Assembly (NCBI GenBank): GCA_002421605.1
Contig: DISJ01000017.1
Location: 161,955-225,954, forward strand
Reading direction: 5' to 3'
Source: Rhodobacteraceae bacterium UBA6213
Lineage (GTDB): Bacteria; Pseudomonadota; Alphaproteobacteria; Rhodobacterales; Rhodobacteraceae
Length of the DNA: 64,000 nucleotides
Part shown: positions 8,344-15,679 of the stretch, in pieces
Layout: every line of letters begins with the position of its first letter
Position numbering within the stretch: position 1 is the stretch's first letter
The notes under the pieces: generated by a model
Databases searched by the model: none
What the model saw: the letters and a program-made list of their open reading frames with translations, nothing else
What the model was told of the DNA's origin: nothing
Program-made: the position numbers and the translations under genes

Positions 8344-9693
8344 TTGGAAAATTTTGATGGCCTCGGGCTTTCGAGCCTTGTTACCTCTAATCTCGCGGGC
8401 CTCGGCCTGCACAAGCCCACTCCGATTCAGGCCGAGGGCATTCCTGCGCTGATCGCCGGGCGCGACCTTCTGGGGCTGGCGCAAACCGGCACCGGCAAGA
8501 CCGCCGCCTTTGGCCTGCCGATCATCACCCGCTTGATCGAACAGAACCGGCGCCCGAATCCGAAAACCGTGCGTGCCCTGATCCTTGCCCCGACCCGCGA
8601 ACTGGCAACCCAAATTGCCGATAACCTTACCGCCTATGCGCAAGGCTCGCCCATCCGGGTGTTCCGCGTGGTGGGTGGCGCGTCGATCTTTGTGCAGTCC
8701 GAGCGGCTGGCGCGCGGCGTCGATGTGCTGATCGCGACACCTGGGCGGCTTTTGGACCTGCTAGAGCGGCGCGCGCTGTCGCTGGCGGAAACGCGCTTTC
8801 TGGTGCTGGACGAGGCCGACCAGATGCTCGACATCGGCTTTATCCACGCGCTGCGCCGCATTGCGGGGCTTTTGCCCGAACAGCGCCAAACCATGCTGTT
8901 TTCGGCCACCATGCCGAAACTGATGGAAGAACTGGCCGACAGCTACCTGCGCAACCCGGTTCGCGTTCAGGTCGCCCCCCCCGGTCAACCGGTGGAAAAA
9001 ATCGACCAAGGTGTGCACTTCGTCAATCAGGGCGAAAAGGCCGCGCTGCTGGCCGAATACCTGGCAAAGCATCCGGGAGAGTTGGCGCTGGTGTTTGGGC
9101 GCACTAAGCACGGCTCTGAAAAGCTGAGCAAGCTGTTGACCAATTGGGGCTTTTCGGTCGGCTCGATCCACGGCAACAAAAGCCAAGGCCAGCGCGAACG
9201 TGCGCTCGCCTCGTTCCGCTCGGGTGAAGTGCAGGTGCTGGTAGCAACCGATGTGGCGGCGCGCGGGCTTGACATTCCCGAGGTGCGGCACGTCTATAAC
9301 TACGAATTGCCGAACGTGCCTGAAAACTATGTGCACCGGATCGGTCGCACGGCGCGTGCTGGGCGCTCTGGCCGGGCGGTCGCGTTTTGCGCACCGGGCG
9401 AGTTGGCTGAGCTGCGTGGCATCGAAAAGACCATCAAGAAGGCGATCCCGGTGATTGGTGGCGATGCCCCGGTCGGCATGCCGGAACCTTCGGCTGGCCG
9501 CTCGGGTGGCGGGCGCAATGGTGGCGGCGGCGGTGGTAAATCCTACGGACGGGGCGGTGCGCCCAAGGGCGGCAAGCCTGCCTTCAAGGGCCCGAAACCT
9601 GCGGCCAAGCACGCCAAAGTGGCCTCTGAGGGCGGTAACGCCCGCCCGGCGCGGCGCCCCTCGCGTCGGCCGAAAAGCGAACAGGCTGCCTGA
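8344..9693 (+). CDS. DEAD-box ATP-dependent RNA helicase, RhlE-like
   Basis: 449 residues from a TTG start, the only start codon in the frame after the in-frame TAA at 8293; GAAAG at 8332-8336 may be its Shine-Dalgarno. Motifs in order: Q motif (KPTPIQAEGIPALI), Walker A AQTGTGKT, PTRELA, TPGR, DEAD variant VLDEADQML, SAT (FSATMP), then the C-terminal lobe with ARGLDIPEV and HRIGRTARAG. A Gly/Lys/Arg-rich tail from about residue 380 binds RNA. RhlE-type helicases act in ribosome assembly and RNA decay. A strong hairpin follows. Confidence 0.93.
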   Translation: MENFDGLGLSSLVTSNLAGLGLHKPTPIQAEGIPALIAGRDLLGLAQTGTGKTAAFGLPIITRLIEQNRRPNPKTVRALILAPTRELATQIADNLTAYAQGSPIRVFRVVGGASIFVQSERLARGVDVLIATPGRLLDLLERRALSLAETRFLVLDEADQMLDIGFIHALRRIAGLLPEQRQTMLFSATMPKLMEELADSYLRNPVRVQVAPPGQPVEKIDQGVHFVNQGEKAALLAEYLAKHPGELALVFGRTKHGSEKLSKLLTNWGFSVGSIHGNKSQGQRERALASFRSGEVQVLVATDVAARGLDIPEVRHVYNYELPNVPENYVHRIGRTARAGRSGRAVAFCAPGELAELRGIEKTIKKAIPVIGGDAPVGMPEPSAGRSGGGRNGGGGGGKSYGRGGAPKGGKPAFKGPKPAAKHAKVASEGGNARPARRPSRRPKSEQAA

Positions 9694-9700
9694 GAAAAGC

Positions 9701-9725
9701 GGGGCGGTGCGAAGTGCACCGCCCC
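9701..9725. terminator. Hairpin after the helicase gene
   Basis: A perfect 10-bp stem (GGGGCGGTGC/GCACCGCCCC) with a 5-base loop begins 8 bases after the helicase stop. No T-run follows, but the position and strength suit a terminator or 3-prime stabiliser. Confidence 0.6.
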
Positions 9726-9818
9726 GGAATATCTCAAGCGCAACCGACCGCTGCGTGAAGAGCCATTTTGCCCCGCTGGGGCTTGCCTGTTCCCCACGCC
9801 GCGCGCTATGGCTCGCCC

Positions 9819-10400
9819 ATGGCCAAGCTGCATTTCCATTTCTCAACCATGAACGCGGGCAAAAGCACGTTGCTTTTGCAGGCCGCGCATAACTACCATG
9901 AAGGCGGTATGCAGACCTACCTTTTAACCGCGCGCTTTGACAACCGCGCGGGCGAAGGGCGGATCGCCAGTCGCATCGGCATCGGATCGCCCGCCGATAC
10001 GTTTGACGGCGAAAGCGATCTTTACGCCATGATCGCGGCGCGTCTGGATACAGGGCCCTGCGCCTGCGTGTTTCTTGACGAAGCGCAGTTTCTGAGCCGC
10101 GAGCAGGTCTGGCAACTGGCGCGCGCGGTTGATGACCTGCATGTGCCGGTCATGGCCTACGGGCTGCGCGTCGATTTTCGTGGTGAACTGTTCCCCGGGT
10201 CCGCCGCGCTTTTGGCGCTGGCCGATGAAATGCGCGAGGTTCGCACAATCTGCCACTGCGGTAAGAAGGCGACGATGGTGGTGCGCAAGGGGCCCGACGG
10301 GCGCGCACTGCGCGACGGCGAACAGGTGCAGATCGGTGGCAACGAAACTTATGTGTCGCTTTGCCGCAAGCACTGGCGCGAGGCGGTCGGCGACGCCTGA
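9819..10400 (+). CDS. tdk: Thymidine kinase
   Basis: 193 residues, the normal length for type II thymidine kinase, starting at the ATG at 9819. Walker A is MNAGKST (residues 11-17), Walker B is VFLDEAQF, and the lasso region carries a zinc site (CHCGKKA near 145-149 with a later Cys/His). It phosphorylates thymidine in the salvage pathway. It converges with the ketoacyl synthase gene, with only 3 bases between them. Confidence 0.95.
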   Translation: MAKLHFHFSTMNAGKSTLLLQAAHNYHEGGMQTYLLTARFDNRAGEGRIASRIGIGSPADTFDGESDLYAMIAARLDTGPCACVFLDEAQFLSREQVWQLARAVDDLHVPVMAYGLRVDFRGELFPGSAALLALADEMREVRTICHCGKKATMVVRKGPDGRALRDGEQVQIGGNETYVSLCRKHWREAVGDA

Positions 10401-10403
10401 AGG

Positions 10404-11525
10404 TCAGGCGCGTTCAAGCAGCACAGAACCCACTGAATACCCCGCACCATACGAGCAGATCAGCCCCAGATCGCCCGGCTGCATTTCGCCGTTCGACATG
10501 TCGAATGCAAGAATCGCACCCGCCGAGGAGGTGTTGGCGTATTCTTCAAGCACATTCGGGATTTCGCCGGGCGCAGGGTCGCGCCCAAGAACGCGGCGCG
10601 CGATCAGATCATTCATGCCCTTGTTCGCCTGATGCAACCAGAGCCGCTTCAGCGACGCGGGCTCAAGACCTTCTGTGCGCAGATGCGCCAACACATGGGC
10701 TGCGACCATCGGCACTACTTCCTTGAACACCTTGCGGCCTTCCTGGACGAACTGCATATCGCGGCGATCTTCCATGCCATCGGGCCGGTTGCGGCGCAGA
10801 AAGCCGTTGTTATTGCGGATGTTGTTGGAATACTCGGTGGCGCAGCTACAAGAGTGAATCTTGAAATGCGCGCCCTTCGCGTCTTCGGCGCGCTCCATCA
10901 CCACTGCGGTGCAGGCATCCCCGAATATGAAATGGCAGTCGCGGTCGCGCCACTCGATATGGCCGGTGGTGATTTCCGGGCTGACGATCAGCGCTTTGCG
11001 CACGCTGCCCGTGCGAATCATATCGGAGGCGGCCTGTATTGCGACCGTGGCCGACGAACACCCAACCATCATGTCAAAGGCAAAGCCCTTGGCGCCCAGC
11101 AGTTTCTGAATCTCGATTGCCACTGACGGATACGCGCGCTCGATGTTGGAGGCCGCACAGATCACCAGATCAAAGTCCGCTGCCGCAACCCCGGCGCGTG
11201 CCAGCGCTTGATCGGCCGCACGCAGCGCCATTTCCGCCATCATCGACGGCTCGTCATTGCTGCGCTGGCGAAAGTGCGGATACATCCGCGCCGGGTCCAT
11301 CAGGCCATCGCGCGTCATGACATGGCGCTGCAAAATCCCCGAGGCCTTGTAGATGAATTCGGTCGAGGAATGTTCCTTGGCCGCAACCGTTCCGGCAACG
11401 ATTTCGGCGGCATGTTCAGCGTTGAACCAGTCGGCGTGCTGGTTATAGCTTTCGACCAAATCTTCGTTGGTGACAACATCGGGGGGCACGTAAACCCCGG
11501 TTGCGGTGATCGCTGACTGGTACAT
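10404..11525 (-). CDS. 3-oxoacyl-ACP synthase III family protein (FabH-like)
   Basis: 373 residues, longer than FabH (about 320). The thiolase-fold catalytic triad is visible: Cys in MVGCSSAT, His in WLHQANKGM, Asn in EEYANTSSAG. A 40-residue insertion near the N-terminus (SYNQHADWFNAEHAAEI...) distinguishes this group from housekeeping FabH. It should catalyse a decarboxylative Claisen condensation, but the acyl substrate is unknown. It is isolated: convergent with tdk and followed upstream by a short gap to the dehydrogenase gene. Confidence 0.85.
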   Translation of the reverse strand: MYQSAITATGVYVPPDVVTNEDLVESYNQHADWFNAEHAAEIVAGTVAAKEHSSTEFIYKASGILQRHVMTRDGLMDPARMYPHFRQRSNDEPSMMAEMALRAADQALARAGVAAADFDLVICAASNIERAYPSVAIEIQKLLGAKGFAFDMMVGCSSATVAIQAASDMIRTGSVRKALIVSPEITTGHIEWRDRDCHFIFGDACTAVVMERAEDAKGAHFKIHSCSCATEYSNNIRNNNGFLRRNRPDGMEDRRDMQFVQEGRKVFKEVVPMVAAHVLAHLRTEGLEPASLKRLWLHQANKGMNDLIARRVLGRDPAPGEIPNVLEEYANTSSAGAILAFDMSNGEMQPGDLGLICSYGAGYSVGSVLLERA

Positions 11526-11592
11526 GATGCCCCCTTTTCAGTTGCCGTCAGATCACCCCGCAAGGGGGTAAAGGTCAACCCCCGCCGCTAGG

Positions 11593-12534
11593 TCACACCG
11601 GATTCGCCAGCGGTTCGCCGCTGGCGAACGCGGCAAGATTGGCCAGCACCATTCGCCCCATGCCGTCACGCACCTCTTCAGAGGCCGTGCCAAGGTGGGG
11701 CAGCAGCGTCACGTTTTCCAACGCCATGAGTCGGGCGGGAACCTCTGGTTCGCGCTCATAGACGTCCAGCCCCGCACCGGCGATACGGCGGCCCTCAAGC
11801 GCGCGGATCAGCGCCGCCTCATCGACCACGTCGCCGCGCGCGATGTTGATGAAATGCCCGTGCGGCGGCATCGCAGCCAGTGCGGCGGCATCGATCAGAT
11901 GCCGCGTCGCGGGACCACCGGGCACCGCCACCACGACGAAATCTGCCGCCATCGCCTCTGCCACGCTGGCCACTTGCCGCGCGGGTACCCCGAGGCCGGC
12001 GATCTGTGAGCGGTTGAAGAAGATGATTTCCATACCAAAGCCGAAATGCGCACGCCGCGCCACCGCGCGCCCGATCCGGCCCATGCCGATAATGCCAAGC
12101 CGCTTGCCGCTGACATGCTGGCCCAGCAATTGCGTGGGTTGCCAACCGTGCCAGCGCCCGGCGCGCAGCATCCGCTCACCCTCTCCTGCTCGACGCGCGC
12201 TCATCAAAAGCAGCGTCATGGCGATATCGGCGGTGGCGTCGGTAACGGCACCCGGCGTGTTGGTTACCGCCACACCCGCCGCCCGCGCTGCCGCCACGTC
12301 GATGTGGTTCACTCCGACCCCGAAATTGGCCAGCAGCCGCGCACGGACCGGGCCGCTGAACGCGGCAGCGCCAAAGGCATCACCCAACGTCGGCACCACG
12401 GCGTCGTATTCGGCCAAAGCGGCGCGACATTCGGCCAGCGTCATCTGCGCGTCTGTAGTGCGATATTCGGCACCGAAGGCTACCAGTTCGGCCTCAACTT
12501 TCGGGGTCAGGTGGCGCGAGATCAGCACCCGCAT
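11593..12534 (-). CDS. D-isomer-specific 2-hydroxyacid dehydrogenase
   Basis: 313 residues. The NAD(P)-binding glycine motif is GIIGMGRIGRAVARR (about 150-164). Catalytic residues of the family are the Arg in the NIARGDVVDEAALI segment, the Glu in DVYEREPEVP, and the His in LLPHLGTAS. It probably reduces glyoxylate or hydroxypyruvate or oxidises a related D-2-hydroxyacid. Its start overlaps the csaA-like stop by one base, making it the last gene of the ybjN-proC-csaA run. Confidence 0.88.
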   Translation of the reverse strand: MRVLISRHLTPKVEAELVAFGAEYRTTDAQMTLAECRAALAEYDAVVPTLGDAFGAAAFSGPVRARLLANFGVGVNHIDVAAARAAGVAVTNTPGAVTDATADIAMTLLLMSARRAGEGERMLRAGRWHGWQPTQLLGQHVSGKRLGIIGMGRIGRAVARRAHFGFGMEIIFFNRSQIAGLGVPARQVASVAEAMAADFVVVAVPGGPATRHLIDAAALAAMPPHGHFINIARGDVVDEAALIRALEGRRIAGAGLDVYEREPEVPARLMALENVTLLPHLGTASEEVRDGMGRMVLANLAAFASGEPLANPV

Positions 12535-12869
12535 CAGAACAACCGCCCGCCCAGTGGCACCTCGTGGCCGGGGCCGATCAGCACCACCTCGCCTTCGGCA
12601 TCGGGCACGCCGAGCACAAGCACCTCGCTCATCACCTTGCCGATCTGGCGGGGGGGAAAGTTGACAACCGCCAGCACCTGCCGCCCGATCAACTCTTCAG
12701 GGCGGTAGTGCACGGTGATCTGCGCAGAGGACCGCTTTTCGCCAATTTCGGGGCCAAAATCGACCCAAAGCTTGATTGCCGGCTTGCGTGCCTCAGGGAA
12801 GGGTTCAGCGCGCGTTATGCGGCCCACGCGAATATCGACCTTCAGAAAATCGTCAAACGTTATACTCAT
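12534..12869 (-). CDS. tRNA-binding domain protein, CsaA-like
   Basis: 111 residues, a stand-alone OB-fold tRNA-binding domain. The family signature runs from FDDFLKVDIRVGRITRAE at the N-terminus through KLWVDFGPEIG to the C-terminal VLVLGVPDAEGEVVLIGPG. CsaA proteins bind tRNA and have been proposed as secretion chaperones. Its start overlaps the proC stop (ATGA at 12866-12869). Confidence 0.9.
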   Translation of the reverse strand: MSITFDDFLKVDIRVGRITRAEPFPEARKPAIKLWVDFGPEIGEKRSSAQITVHYRPEELIGRQVLAVVNFPPRQIGKVMSEVLVLGVPDAEGEVVLIGPGHEVPLGGRLF

Positions 12870-13678
12870 TTGCCAAGCTCGCGTCCGCGTGCCGCCGCCG
12901 CCGCCACGGCGCGGCGCATCAGGTTGGGGAATCCGGTTTCAGGGTCCATCAGCACCCGCAACCCCGCCTCGGTGGTGCCTGCGGGCGAGGTAACGTTGAT
13001 GCGCAACTGTGCGGGCGACTCGCTTGACGCTTCGGCCAACGCACCCGCGCCCGCCACGGTGGCAATGGCAAGGCGCATTGCCAGATCGGCGGGCAGGCCC
13101 TCGCCAGCACCCGCCGCGGCCATCGCCTCGATCAGGTGGAACACATAGCCGGGGCCAGACCCTGAAAGCGCCGTAACCGCATCCATCAGATGTTCGCCGG
13201 GCAGTCGTTCGACCTTGCCGATCGCGCGCAGTAACCCTTCGGCCGTGGCCAGATCGGCGGCGCTGGCGGCAGCGTTGCCGCAGATTGCAGTGATGCCCTT
13301 GCCTATTGCCGCCGGCGTGTTGGGCATGGCGCGCACCAGCGGCGTGGCCGTCCCCAGCACCGCCTCGTAAGTCGCAATCGTGGTGCCTGCGGCTACGGTA
13401 ACAAACAGCGTGCCACCGCCGCCCATGGTTTTCAGCACCGGTAGCGCCGTGCCCATCATCTGCGGCTTGACCGCGATCAGAACCACCGCAGGGCGCCCCG
13501 GCAGCGGCGCGTTCAGATGCACCCCTTGCGCCTTGAGCCAGTCAGACGGGTTCGGGTCAATAACCCAGACCGCATCCGGCGCAAGCCCCTGCGCCAGCCA
13601 CCCCGACAGCATTGCAGAGCCCATCTTGCCGCAGCCAAGCAATACCAGCCCGCGCGCCGAAATCTGTGAAAAGTCCAT
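12866..13678 (-). CDS. proC: Pyrroline-5-carboxylate reductase
   Basis: 270 residues from the ATG at 13678, preceded by GGGGGCAAG; starts at 13690 and 13702 are possible but lie in a hairpin. Rossmann motif LLGCGKMGSAML lies at the N-terminus. The C-terminal signature is VTALSGSGPGYVFHLIEA followed by the conserved LRINVTSPAGTTEAGL. It makes proline from pyrroline-5-carboxylate using NAD(P)H. Confidence 0.93.
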   Translation of the reverse strand: MDFSQISARGLVLLGCGKMGSAMLSGWLAQGLAPDAVWVIDPNPSDWLKAQGVHLNAPLPGRPAVVLIAVKPQMMGTALPVLKTMGGGGTLFVTVAAGTTIATYEAVLGTATPLVRAMPNTPAAIGKGITAICGNAAASAADLATAEGLLRAIGKVERLPGEHLMDAVTALSGSGPGYVFHLIEAMAAAGAGEGLPADLAMRLAIATVAGAGALAEASSESPAQLRINVTSPAGTTEAGLRVLMDPETGFPNLMRRAVAAAAARGRELGK

Positions 13679-13680
13679 TC

Positions 13681-13702
13681 TTGCCCCCATGTTCGGGGGC
13701 AA
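13681..13702 (-). promoter_or_regulatory. Hairpin overlapping the proC ribosome-binding site
   Basis: An 8-bp perfect stem (TTGCCCCC/GGGGGCAA) with a 6-base loop sits between ybjN and proC. On the mRNA the 3-prime arm contains the GGGGGCAAG that serves as the proC Shine-Dalgarno, so folding would reduce proC translation. It could equally be an inter-cistronic processing or attenuation site. Confidence 0.4.
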
Positions 13703-13705
13703 AGA

Positions 13706-14209
13706 TTAGGCGCGCCCGTAGGCCTCGGCAATGGCAACCTGCATCGCGGCTTCGGGTGCCTCGTCGCCCCAACAGGTCAGCTGGAACGCCGGGTAGAACC
13801 GTTCCGCCGCCATGATCGCGCTACCGATCATGCGGTCGACCTGCTCTGGCCCGGCAATTTGACCGCCGTTCAACACCAACCCATACCGCCAGACCATCAG
13901 CCGCTGGTCGCGCCAATAGGTGAAAGCCCCGGTCCAGACCTGATCGTTGACGCGGTTCAAAAGGTCATGCAGTGCATCCATCCGCGCGGCGGGAGGATCC
14001 ATCTCGAAGGTCACGATCAGACGCAGGACCTCGTCTTGCGCCGACCACGAAAGCGTCAGCGCATAGCTACGCCACTGGCCTTCGACCTGCATCGCGATCT
14101 GATCCTCGGTCAGGCGGTCGAAGTCCCAAGCGTTCTCGGACGCTAGCGATTCGACCACGTCGATCGGGTGCAAGTCGTCGCCTAGCATGTGATTTTCGAA
14201 TAGGGCCAT
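13706..14209 (-). CDS. YbjN domain-containing protein
   Basis: 167 residues from the ATG at 14209 (MALFENHMLGDD...). Starting at 14260 would add 17 residues unlike the family. The sequence matches the YbjN type (DUF1790): VVESLASENAWDFDRLTEDQIAMQ near the N-terminus, LSWSAQDEVLRLIVTFEM in the middle. YbjN proteins resemble type III secretion chaperones in fold and affect motility and stress in E. coli, but the molecular role is unclear. It leads the proC operon. Confidence 0.82.
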   Translation of the reverse strand: MALFENHMLGDDLHPIDVVESLASENAWDFDRLTEDQIAMQVEGQWRSYALTLSWSAQDEVLRLIVTFEMDPPAARMDALHDLLNRVNDQVWTGAFTYWRDQRLMVWRYGLVLNGGQIAGPEQVDRMIGSAIMAAERFYPAFQLTCWGDEAPEAAMQVAIAEAYGRA

Positions 14210-14761
14210 GTCCACTCCAGCCAGATGTCTGCGGGCCAACCGCCACCAAACCTTGTCCAAACTACCAGAAGCGGCGGTGGGGCGCTAGGTTCGTGCTAGA
14301 TATGGTGGCAGAACCCCGCAGCAAGTAAAGCGAAAATCGCGTTGGGCGGGATGTTAGGGGTGCGTGTTGTAGCGTGACACCAGAATCTGCAGGGATTGAC
14401 AGCAGAAGTTGCAGCAGCGCGATTTCTCAACACAATCTGGGTTTAGGTGAGCCCAAAACGCTCGTTAAACGGTGGCTGAAAGGGACGTTCAAGAAGTGGT
14501 TTGGCACTCATCGCTGACAGGTTTGAGGTCGACGACATCCCGCCCACGTCAAACAACGCCGAATTTGACGCCACGTTGCATGCCACCACAGAGTGACTCT
14601 AATGACCGCGCACACGATGTTTACCGGACAGTAAGTCGCAGAGCGGACACTGCGATACTATGTTGGCTCTGAGGCCGCATCGAGCACGAGCGAGCGAATG
14701 TAACCATGGACAAGCGCACACGCCGAATGCAAAGTGGGAATCAGTTGAGGGGACGCGACGA
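14210..14761. other. Non-coding stretch at the start of an accessory region
   Basis: About 550 bases with no supported gene. Base composition is noticeably less GC-rich than the flanks and open frames are short. One 21-codon frame (14452-14514; ends in Lys/Trp/Phe-rich sequence and TGA) may be the remnant of a mobile or defence gene, but nothing identifiable remains. The promoter of the two small genes that follow should lie near its right end. Confidence 0.4.
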
Positions 14762-15001
14762 ATGACCGCAGTTTTGAAACGTGACAGCGCGAAGGTTCGC
14801 GCAGTTCATCGCTCATGGGCGACAGAGGTCGGGAACGAGCGGATGTTCCGCAACGTTGTCACTCTGGACCCCGACGACACCGTAGATGTGTGGATCGGAC
14901 TCAGCGCCTATACTCCTGCCATCGAATTTCGGGAGCTTCCGATGCGACTTCATCGTTCGCTGTTGAAAGCGATCGCCTTAAAAGTCTCGCGGGAGAGTTA
15001 A
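14762..15001 (+). CDS. Hypothetical 79-residue protein
   Basis: A good GAGGGG Shine-Dalgarno lies 8 bases before the ATG at 14762. The protein is soluble, with no membrane segment. It starts MTAVLKRDSAKVRAVHR and has a central acidic patch (TLDPDDTVDVWIG). I do not recognise a family. It ends one base before the start of the membrane-protein gene, so the pair is probably co-translated, and the two may act together. Confidence 0.65.
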   Translation: MTAVLKRDSAKVRAVHRSWATEVGNERMFRNVVTLDPDDTVDVWIGLSAYTPAIEFRELPMRLHRSLLKAIALKVSRES

Positions 15002-15002
15002 G

Positions 15003-15458
15003 TTGGCAAACGACGAAGGCCCGCCGAGGGACGGTGAGGTGTTGCCACCTGGCGTCGATCCGGCCGACGGGGCTGCGTTGAGCCAAACCTTTCTCGCGCT
15101 CGTAAGCAACTACACGGACCGCCCGGACCTGTTTATTGCCGAGATCGAGAAGCATGACCCCGGCTTTGTTAAGCGGATGAATGATGCTTCAGAAAGAGAT
15201 GCCAAGGAACTGCGAGACGCGCGATTCCGTTTCGGAAAGGTGCAAGCTTATACCGGGATGATAGTGGCGGTAGTGGCTGCAGCTGGGGTGCTAGCAATCT
15301 TGGCCATGGCTGTCTGGATGAAAAGTGGGGCCGGGACGATCATCGCCCTAGGCGTTATCTATGCCATTACTCAAGGCGGGTCTGTCGGTTTCTCAAAGCT
15401 GGTGGACTCGGTTTCGAGGTGGCTGCACCAGCGCAAAGAAAGCGATAAAAAGGACTGA
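15003..15458 (+). CDS. Small two-helix membrane protein, DUF2335-like
   Basis: 151 residues from a TTG start with GGGAG upstream, beginning one base after the previous stop. The N-terminal 80 residues are soluble, containing FIAEIEKHDPGFVKRMNDAS and a helix rich in Arg/Glu. Two transmembrane helices follow (about 86-106, MIVAVVAAAGVLAILAMAVW, and 110-128) and a short basic/acidic tail. This order resembles DUF2335 membrane proteins; that assignment is from memory of the family pattern and is tentative. Placement beside a restriction enzyme suggests a membrane effector, but this is inference. Confidence 0.65.
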   Translation: MANDEGPPRDGEVLPPGVDPADGAALSQTFLALVSNYTDRPDLFIAEIEKHDPGFVKRMNDASERDAKELRDARFRFGKVQAYTGMIVAVVAAAGVLAILAMAVWMKSGAGTIIALGVIYAITQGGSVGFSKLVDSVSRWLHQRKESDKKD

Positions 15459-15679
15459 CTTGACAGTGTGCGACGCCGGCGGCTTGACTGCCACGGGTGT
15501 CTGGCCACAGCAAACTGAAATGCATTCGGCGCAACACCCTCGAGAGCCGCAGAATGCCCCGCGGGCATGCGCCCACCGCCCAAAACATCACAGTGGCAAT
15601 AACGCGCACCCGGTTTCGGCTTGCGCCTTGGGGCGGAATCGCGCGAACGTCGGGCAAGGCAGCCCCGCGGAACACCAAA
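15459..15679. other. Leader of the restriction-modification gene
   Basis: 221 bases without a supported gene. A small perfect hairpin (ATGCCC-CGC-GGGCAT, about 15553-15567) lies here. The frame of the downstream enzyme is open through this stretch, but its translation looks non-coding. Confidence 0.4.
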
